A program made the translations under genes and the position numbers. A model generated the notes under the pieces. The model was not told the origin of the DNA, did no database searches, and saw only the letters and a program-made list of their open reading frames with translations. A stretch of 47,552 nt of DNA. Source: a virus. Positions within the stretch are counted from its first letter, which is position 1; each line of letters begins with the position of its first letter. Of the stretch, positions 38,801 to 46,300 are shown piece by piece. Location of the stretch: IMG/VR virus record IMGVR_UViG_3300032241_002511, positions 1-47,552 of that record, one strand, 5' to 3'.

Positions 38801-39734
38801 TATGACACTTTATGTTTTGAATATTCCTGCGTATACTGATGATGTTTCAAAAATACAAGTTCAGTATATCGATCATCGCAGATATACTATGCAAGATATA
38901 GGAAAACTAGATGAAAGAATCACCAGTCTTGAACAATATGTGGCATTAAGTCAGTTACAACAACAGACACTCAATCAGATAGTCACATATACAGATGGCT
39001 CAACACCTAAACCAATTTATGGAGCAATAACTGATTCGTTCTCAGATTTCAGCATTGCGGACACTTCAACGACTGATGTCATTTGCTCTATTCAAAATGG
39101 CGCGTTGGCGGCACATCACGCTGAAACGCCATTAGACTTGGTTTTCTATGGTGCAACTGGGCCATATAAGATTAACGATAAGACATTCTCTTTAACATAT
39201 ACTGAAAGTCCTGCTGTTGTGCAAAATACAGCAACTGCAAATACGACTGTAAAACCATTTGGATTTGGTGAATTTTATGGAATATTGAACTTAACTCCAC
39301 AGTCTGATTCTTATTTTAGTGCAAATATTACACCAATCGGCGTGACGCCAGTGGGACCAAGACCGCCGCATAGGGCACCGCCAGCTCCTGTGCCGCCATC
39401 ACCGCCACTACCTCCACCGCCACCTACTCCAAAAGGACTACCACCTCAGCCTCCAGTAGTACCTCCGCAATCTTATCCACCTTCGCCGCCAACAGGAAAT
39501 CCTCCAGCTCCACCTGTGAATATTCCTGTTCCTGCTCCTGGTTATGGTGGACTTTATGGTGGAATTACTGTTCCAGTTGATATAACAGTTCAAGGTTCTG
39601 GAACGGGAGTCGCTCCTCCTCCTCCACCGCCTCCATCGCCTCCACCTGCGCCACCACCAATCCCACCATCTTCTATATCTGCTGGGTCTGGAGCTGGAAC
39701 TTTCGGGTCAGGCGGGAAAAATTATACTGTCTGA
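35817..39734 (+). CDS. DUF4815-type structural protein with proline-rich tail
   Basis: The 1305-residue protein starts LDFNVSPYYDDFYATNGAKD, then FKPGYAVQARELTQIQTILQ and IFQNGSPVTGG, the DUF4815 signature of T4-like cyanophage baseplate/fibre proteins. A coiled coil near residue 1040 (GKLDERITSLEQYVALSQL) is followed by an extended region. The last 130 residues (from about 1175) are unusually Pro-rich (APPAPVPPSPPLPPPPP) and end in a Gly/Ser segment. It is likely at the gp9/gp10 position joining fibres to the baseplate. Confidence 0.8.
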   Translation: MLDFNVSPYYDDFYATNGAKDNNYMRILFKPGYAVQARELTQIQTILQNQIQSLGDNIFQNGSPVTGGHLTYDNNVISIQLQPTQNNTPISISDFNEKLIINANGLGLQKAVVVAIDDSLQSNTSAGALVVKYLTGAKFAFGDEVTTATGSGQQYQATILTSDSKATGTSTIASGSIVSINDGIFYVNGFFVSVAPQAIVLDSQNTAPSFRVGLEIQEHVVNYNQDSALLDPAQGSFNYQAPGADRYQFNLALAKRTLTSIDDSSFFELMRIENGVITSQVNYPLYSSIGDAIAKTVYDQSGDFIINPFLLSLKDNAADPTTNSFLMTLSAGSAYIRGYEFETLGSVTMTNDKARTSNTSLYYDLAMEYGDYFVVSNVYSGNAASLSIGNYTEMDLHVVPTASINTYTISAYSNSVIGSANVRNIEYAGGSDHYAYVLDVKLSPLVGYANDTVNGLNYKGTALTVANTNYISFSPSFPNDANVYIGKNINVISGNCSGDIKTIIDFDSANNIAEIGTYFSQLPDSTTNFFINFGIGDVRSLTYTPANSAGIITPNVSHKVYATQSLASGLYPCMDISINGKQPVASNGSTQLYLNNYNCLVYELPQQYIVQNSIGNVYFYSRKWLPGLTFDSAGNTIITSGATPGVSSTETFTFGYTNSYIPQITANSNILVVVRNNSGGSLYPNGSIISFDTQTGGIGNSVYQTSSSQITLHAASGGGNSFIGDVIVTMQEGPGASNTAARRTKTLFGPTSVITGHVSGVLLATDSPTNATAITGTVNNSVGIDASNGYVWFTNYNDIYTTPGVAQSLYVPDVRAIIAIYDSGSPSWAPSNANSSNLIDVTNSYQFNTGQTDNYYDHASITLKPGFPVPLGQILVMMEYYNHSTTAGFFTGGSYPLSDYQNGTIPYYNSVSKGTIALRDAIDFRPTRAIGTAAAVNTFTLQGLLTPQPDHPMILSYSYYLPRIDKLTLTKNKQFRVISGAPAVNPSVPSDSDDAMTLYVLNIPAYTDDVSKIQVQYIDHRRYTMQDIGKLDERITSLEQYVALSQLQQQTLNQIVTYTDGSTPKPIYGAITDSFSDFSIADTSTTDVICSIQNGALAAHHAETPLDLVFYGATGPYKINDKTFSLTYTESPAVVQNTATANTTVKPFGFGEFYGILNLTPQSDSYFSANITPIGVTPVGPRPPHRAPPAPVPPSPPLPPPPPTPKGLPPQPPVVPPQSYPPSPPTGNPPAPPVNIPVPAPGYGGLYGGITVPVDITVQGSGTGVAPPPPPPPSPPPAPPPIPPSSISAGSGAGTFGSGGKNYTV

Positions 39735-39742
39735 TTAGTTAC

Positions 39743-39750
39743 AATAAATA
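39743..39750 (+). promoter_or_regulatory. Candidate late promoter (AATAAATA)
   Basis: AATAAATA lies in the 43-nt gap, 27 nt before the ATG at 39778. The spacing matches the boxes at 484 and 3587. Confidence 0.45.
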
Positions 39751-39777
39751 AATCATAGATATCTAAACGGAAAAAAT

Positions 39778-42700
39778 ATGGCAAAGACAACAGTAACACC
39801 AACATTTAAATTCAGAGTACCAGTTCCTTCTGGATCAGGATCAACACAAACTGTTGATCTTTCGGTTCTGCCATATATGCGTAAAAATGAAATTGAGTTT
39901 ATAGCTCAAAATATGAATCCTTATACACAAGCGCATTTTTTCTTTCAAGATATTATTGTTGATCGTTTTGTTCAGAATCCTTCCGTATTAACATTAGATT
40001 ATGATGGATCCACAAACACTCAAAATACTGCTAATTTGTGGAGTCAAGGCGATGGCGTATTTTGTAATGCAACTCATGCATTTGCGACAGTAATTACATA
40101 TTCACCAAGCGCAACGCTATATTTAAATGATAATTATATTTCTATAAATGTTAATCCATTTGGATCCAACACACTAAACTCGACAGATTTTGCTATTGGT
40201 GATGTTGTGACGCAGTGGGCAATTTCAACATTAACGCAAACAACATATTCTGTCGTCACAGATAATGAAGCGACAGAAGATAATTCATTAGGTGATAATG
40301 ACACAAATACTGGACAGACTGTCGCGACCACCGTATCAACAACTAAGAAAACAGAATTATTTTCTGGAAGAGTAGTTTATTGGAACAGCACTGCAGGCGT
40401 TCTTTGCATTACTCCACTTTATGGTAATTTGAGCGCGAATAATACTGCCAATGCATTATCATTAATGTATAATAATGATATAGCAAAGAACAGACTTGTT
40501 TATGCAGCAAATGTTGTTTCTGGAGAAAAATTCACGAACTCTAGTGTGATATCCAACGTCACAAAGAAATTTAATTCATACACAGCAAGTTCAAATGCAT
40601 ATACAAATTATTCTGGTACTTTAAATACAACAAATAATCTTGTAGTGTCAGCTGGCGGTCCAAATGGTGGACCTTCATATACTAATAAATTAGCTTCTAA
40701 TGAAGTAATATTAACATCAAATTGCGCACCAGGAATTACTGGTCAATATCTTTATTTGACAAGTGGAACAGGATACGGACAAGTCGTACAAATAACTTCA
40801 GTCGCTGCAGATAATATAACTCTTACATTAGCTAGCACATTAGCTCCGTATCCAGATTCAACCACAACATATTCTACTGGAACTCTCAACGTTGACGATT
40901 ATGGTGTTATTGCTGGTATATTCCAATTACCAGAAGCTGATAATGTGAAATTCCCAGCTGGTTATGCCGTATTTACTATTACGGATAGTCTTGTAATTAA
41001 TGATCCCTTAGCGACAATGATCGCTACACAAAATTATTATAGCGGAAGTAGCTTGCCCACATCAAGCGGAGGAACACCTGTTCTTAAAAATTTAAAGCCA
41101 GGTGGATCACTTTTAGGAATAGGTGGAGCCAAAACAACAAGTCCTGTTGATACGTCTACTGCAAATGTTGCTCCTGGAAGTTATGATACAACAACATTAC
41201 CAGCAGCAAGTCCTACGCTGACTCCTCTTGCTCAAATTTTTAAAACACCTTTACCAACTTATGCAAAAACTAATTATGGAATTTTTGCTACTTCAATTGA
41301 TCTTTGGTTTAGCAGAAAACCAGTTTTACCGCATCCACAATTTCCTGTTATCGTTAAATTAGTTGAGGTCGTAAATGGTGTTCCTGTTGGTAATGAAATT
41401 GCTACTGCACTAGTTCATTGTGAAGACGTTAAAGTTTCTTCAGTTCCAGATAGCGCAAATATCGGTTCATCAATAACAAATAATATGACATCGACTAGGT
41501 TCACATTTCCTGATCCAGTATATTTACTTCCTGATACTGATTATGCTATTGTTGTTGATGCTGAATCTCCAGAGTATGATATTTGGACTTCTCAGATAGG
41601 TGGTATGGACGTAACTAGTCTATCTGGAACCAGAATAGTTTCTGCATCACCAAGCGTTGGTAATTTTTTCCGTAGTCAAAATTCTTCTCAATGGACTCCT
41701 ATTCAGAATTTTCAAATGATGTTTGTTCTGAATAAAGCTGCATTCAGCTTAGATCCAATTACTTGGACCTTTAATATTATTCCAACAAAAACTCCAGTAC
41801 TTCCTATTGATGATGTCACAATTAAATCTTCTTCGGTAACATATTCATCAACGTTACTTGAACATAAGATACAAGGAATCATTTATGATGGATCTTCATC
41901 ATACATAACTGATCCAACACTTATTCAACTCCCAGTCGGAGTTCAGTACAATTTTGGCCAAACATTAAATATTTCTGCTGTTAATGGAAAGACGAGATAT
42001 TTACTTGGCGGTAATGCCAATTCTATGATCGTTCAGATTGATATGCAATCTCTAGATCCAGACGTTAATCCACTATTCAATAGTGAAATGTTAAGTTTGG
42101 TTACTGGAACGAATGTCATTAATAATGGCCAATTAACAAGTAATAATATAACAATAACCAGTCCTGGAACTCATTTCGTTCCAGCTAATATTTCTGTCAT
42201 AATTACTGCAGCTAATTCAAACATTCAGCTGCCAACAGGAGCACCAGCTGCGGCTAATGTTTTAAATACATATGTTGATTCTAATTTCGGATATCTTTAT
42301 GGAATCAATTTTACTAATCCAGGATCAGGATATGTTGGATCACCAACAACATCAATCAGCGAACCGTCATTTACAGTACCAACAACTGGTATCACATATG
42401 ATGGAGTTTCCAATCTAACTATTGCCATAAGCCAAACATATTGGCAAGCAGCGATTGACGCAGATCAAGTATATTTCCCAATTGGTGGCCAATTGTCGCT
42501 TAGTGGATATACTGGATATTCTGGTCCATATACAATTAAAGCATATACTAACACTTCCATTAATGTCGCATTAACTGGCTCTCATACCTCATATCCTTCG
42601 ACCAGCGGAACGCTCACCTGCACTCCAGTCAACGCCACAGCTATTGTTGGTGGAGAAGATCATTCTAGCGGTGGAAATGCTATCGCAAGATATCAGACTA

Positions 42701-43089
42701 AGCAGGTTATTCTTGCTGATGGATTTGATTCTGGAGATCTTCGTGTGTGGCTTGATGGAATAATTCCATCAGGAACAAGTGTACAAGTTTACTATAAAGT
42801 AATGTCTAAGTCGGATACTGATCAGTTTGCAAATAAACCATGGATATTAATGACTCCATTGAATCCAGTAAATTCTCCAGACCAAATTACGATTGTTGAA
42901 AATCAATATGTTCCTTCGTTAAATGGAGAAAATCCAAGCGGAACTCTTTCGTATACAGTTAATAATGTACAATATCCTCTTGGCGGAACCTTTAAATATT
43001 TTGCAATTAAACTGGTTCTTTTTGCTGCTGATAGTAGTGTCCCGCCAGTTGTGACTGGATTAAGAGTCGCTGCCTTCCCTGCTGGTTAA
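39778..43089 (+). CDS. Large fibre/baseplate structural protein
   Basis: The 1103-residue protein starts TPTFKFRVPVPSGSGSTQTV and LPYMRKNEIEFIAQNMNPYTQ, an opening common to proteins downstream of DUF4815 genes in T4-like cyanophages. The middle has IFATSIDLWFSRKPVLPHPQ and PVYLLPDTDYAIVVDAESPEY, a beta-sandwich segment with an I-x-LFFS-like pattern. It also has a GTNVINNGQ block and one NPGSGYVGSPTT beta-repeat (about residue 845). The C-terminal VRLDGIIPSGTSV-like part and KYFAIKLVLFAAD match the family's receptor-proximal domain. Host-range role is inferred. Confidence 0.65.
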   Translation: MAKTTVTPTFKFRVPVPSGSGSTQTVDLSVLPYMRKNEIEFIAQNMNPYTQAHFFFQDIIVDRFVQNPSVLTLDYDGSTNTQNTANLWSQGDGVFCNATHAFATVITYSPSATLYLNDNYISINVNPFGSNTLNSTDFAIGDVVTQWAISTLTQTTYSVVTDNEATEDNSLGDNDTNTGQTVATTVSTTKKTELFSGRVVYWNSTAGVLCITPLYGNLSANNTANALSLMYNNDIAKNRLVYAANVVSGEKFTNSSVISNVTKKFNSYTASSNAYTNYSGTLNTTNNLVVSAGGPNGGPSYTNKLASNEVILTSNCAPGITGQYLYLTSGTGYGQVVQITSVAADNITLTLASTLAPYPDSTTTYSTGTLNVDDYGVIAGIFQLPEADNVKFPAGYAVFTITDSLVINDPLATMIATQNYYSGSSLPTSSGGTPVLKNLKPGGSLLGIGGAKTTSPVDTSTANVAPGSYDTTTLPAASPTLTPLAQIFKTPLPTYAKTNYGIFATSIDLWFSRKPVLPHPQFPVIVKLVEVVNGVPVGNEIATALVHCEDVKVSSVPDSANIGSSITNNMTSTRFTFPDPVYLLPDTDYAIVVDAESPEYDIWTSQIGGMDVTSLSGTRIVSASPSVGNFFRSQNSSQWTPIQNFQMMFVLNKAAFSLDPITWTFNIIPTKTPVLPIDDVTIKSSSVTYSSTLLEHKIQGIIYDGSSSYITDPTLIQLPVGVQYNFGQTLNISAVNGKTRYLLGGNANSMIVQIDMQSLDPDVNPLFNSEMLSLVTGTNVINNGQLTSNNITITSPGTHFVPANISVIITAANSNIQLPTGAPAAANVLNTYVDSNFGYLYGINFTNPGSGYVGSPTTSISEPSFTVPTTGITYDGVSNLTIAISQTYWQAAIDADQVYFPIGGQLSLSGYTGYSGPYTIKAYTNTSINVALTGSHTSYPSTSGTLTCTPVNATAIVGGEDHSSGGNAIARYQTKQVILADGFDSGDLRVWLDGIIPSGTSVQVYYKVMSKSDTDQFANKPWILMTPLNPVNSPDQITIVENQYVPSLNGENPSGTLSYTVNNVQYPLGGTFKYFAIKLVLFAADSSVPPVVTGLRVAAFPAG

Positions 43090-43091
43090 TT

Positions 43092-43307
43092 ATGAAGAAG
43101 TTTGCGAAAATCAAAGATCATGAAGGATTAATTATGGATCTTTCTACTGGTGCTATTCTAAACACTGATAAAACAGTGGTCCTTAGACATCAAAAAAGAA
43201 TTAATGAGATAGAAAAAGAAACACGTAGAGAAAACGAAATAAATAACATTAAGTCAGAGCTATCAGAAATAAAGCAGCTCCTCCAAATGCTAATTAAGAA
43301 AGATTGA
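43092..43307 (+). CDS. Small coiled-coil protein
   Basis: The 71-residue protein has an N-terminal MKKFAKIKDHEGLIMDLSTGAIL strand pair and a C-terminal coiled coil (about 30-70: RINEIEKETRRENEINNIKSEL, then EIKQLLQMLIKK). Similar short proteins lie between fibre genes in T4-like cyanophages. It fits 2 nt after one fibre gene and 7 nt before the next, so it may help fibre trimerisation or assembly. Confidence 0.6.
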   Translation: MKKFAKIKDHEGLIMDLSTGAILNTDKTVVLRHQKRINEIEKETRRENEINNIKSELSEIKQLLQMLIKKD

Positions 43308-43314
43308 GGGTTAA

Positions 43315-46300
43315 ATGCCAACACCAGTAAATATCAGCCAAGTTCAAATAGCAAATACATTTAACGATTGGCGCGTTATCACCAACAATCTCGTCACCGC
43401 AATTAATCAGCTGAGCAATGGAGTATTCACAGCTACTTATGGTTCCATGGTTTTCTCCACAAGTTCTCCTGGTATTGTTATACAAAATACTGCAGGAACA
43501 GTTCTTACTGTCGGTGGTCTTTCAAACTTTCAAACAATCGACACGTCTCAAATAGTAAATTCTGGCGATATCAGTTCTGCTGGCTATAATGCAATATTCA
43601 GTAATCCTGGAGTTCTTTTACAGATTGCGAATACAGCTCAAACGAAGAATTTAATTTCTAACACTCAAATTTTTGCACAAAATGTGAACGCTAATGGATA
43701 TGTTCTTGTAACTGGCCAAAATACAACAGGAACTCCATACAGCACACTTTTAGCAGGAAATGTTGTATTCAATATTGCTGGTAATGTTGCAATAACAAAT
43801 ACTGGTAATGTTCAGATCGCAAATACTCTATACTTAACTGGTGCTGGTGTTGGCTTAAATGTTTCTACCAGTACAGTTACTGCAAACTTAATTGTTGGTA
43901 ATCCTGTTTATATTGGCGCAGCTAATGCTAACGTTTTTGGTTCCTTAAACGTACAAACGACATTGGCAGTTTCTGGAAATGTTAATCTATATTCCAATCT
44001 AGTAGTAACCCAAAATACTACATCAGGTAATCTTTCTGTTGTTACGTTAGCTAATATTGCAAATGCAAATATAACAACAGCTAATGTCGCAACACTTAAT
44101 GTTAATGCGACTGGATCTGTAGCGAATATTGCTACTGCAAATGTGACTAATTTGAATGTCGCAACAGGTAATATTTCTTCTTTAAATTCAGCGACTGCAA
44201 ATTTAGCCACAGGTAACGTCACCACATTAAATGTGGTCACTGGCGCTACAATATCAACTTTAAATGTTACGAATGAAACTGTAACTACTCTCAATGTAAC
44301 AAATGAAAGCGTAACGACACTAAACGTCACAAATGAGACTGTTAATACGCTCAATGTTGTTAATGAAACAGTAACGACTCTCAATGTAACAAATGAAACA
44401 GTCAACACGCTTAATGTCTCTAATGAAACAGTAACAACTCTTAATGTTACTAATGAGTCAGTAGGAACATTGAATGTAACTACTGGAGCAACGATAGCAA
44501 CTCTAAATGTTACAAATGAAACTGTCTCAGGAATATTGAACGTCGCAACAGCAAACGTCAGTACTCTAAATGTAACGAATGAAACTATAACCACATTAAA
44601 TGTAACAAATCAAACTGTTTCAACTTTAAATGTTACGAATGAGACTGTAGGAACTCTAAACGTCACAAATCAGACTGTTAACACACTTAATGTCTCTAAT
44701 GAAACTGTAACGACTCTTAATGTTACCAGTGAAAGTGTTGCAACATTGAACGTAACAACTGGAGCAACAGTAGCTACTCTAAATGTTACGAATGAGACTG
44801 TAACAACATTAAATGTTACAAATGAGACTGTCAATACTCTTAATGTCACAAATGAAACTGTCAATACTCTTAATGTTACGAATGAAAGCGTAACGACGTT
44901 AAATGTCACTAACCAGACAACAACTGGAATTGCTAACGTAGCAACATTGAATGTTGCAACAGCAGCATGGATTTCTAGCGCGAATATTGTCACCGCTAAT
45001 GTACTGACTTTAAATGTTGCTTCTTTCGGTAGTATTGAAAATGTCGCAAACATCACTGTAGCAAATAGCTATACGACTAATGCGCAAATCAGTTATGCTA
45101 ACGTGTATACTTTGGCGAATATAAGCAGCGCCAATATAAAAACAGCAAACATATCAACAGCTAATGTCACAAATCTTTATTTAAATGGCGGATCTGTCTA
45201 TTTTGATAGTGCCCAATCATATAGTGTGACAAGCGTAGGTGATGCGACTTTCAATAATTTGATAGTTAAAGGAAGTCAGATTATTGTTGGTCCAATTGTT
45301 AACCAACAAAATGCACTACAATTAAGAACTCTAGGCTCGATAACTGAAGCTGATGGTCCTGGTTATTTCCAAGTATTCAGAGGAAATTCAGGCACCTTCG
45401 GAAGCAACAGTAATGCCGCAATTCAATGGTTTAATACTGCTAATGTCTGGAGATGGACCGCTAATGACGTCGCTGCAGTTTATTATACCTTCCTATCAAC
45501 AGCTAATCTTTCTGATTCAATTACAACAACTGATTCAACAAATGCCGCTTCTCTGACTGCAGTAAGTACAGCCTATAGTAAAGCCGCCAACACTGTTGCT
45601 GTTTACGCTAATAGTGGACTCGTTCTCGCTGCTGGTAATGTTACATTTAATAATTCTTCGTCAGCTAATGCTGTTACGACAGCTAATGGAACCTTTGGTG
45701 CCAATGTTGCATTTACCGTAAACACAAGTTCTATTACTTCTGTTGGAACACTAACAGGATTAACAGTTCAGAATGGAACTAATGTTGCGACTCTTAATGC
45801 ATCAAGCGTAATAAATTCAGCCTCATACTTAACTAGTGCAGGAATGGACGTTCCTGGACAAGCTAATGCTGCTTATGCTAAGGCAAATGCTGCTGCCAAC
45901 TTGACTGCTGTATATGCTAATGGTGGATTGATTATGGCTAATGCCAATGTCAATTTTATCAATACATCAACAATAACTGTTTCTGCAGTTGCTAATGGAA
46001 CGACACAATCAGCAAATATCTCGTTTTCTGTTCCAGCAGCAACAACTGTTCTTGGTTCTACAGGACTTCCTGGTGTTGTTGCTATAACTGATTCTAACAC
46101 AAGTACAAGTACAACAACAGCACCAACTGCCAATGCAGTAAATGCTGTTAATCTTTTAGCTTCTCTTGCGAGCGGCACAGCAACTGCTGCATATATTGCA
46201 GCAAATTCTGCAGCTAATTCAGTAAGAGTTTCAGCTAATAGCGGATCAACATTAAATGCTGCATCTGGATTAAATTTTGTCAATTCATCAACAATATTAG

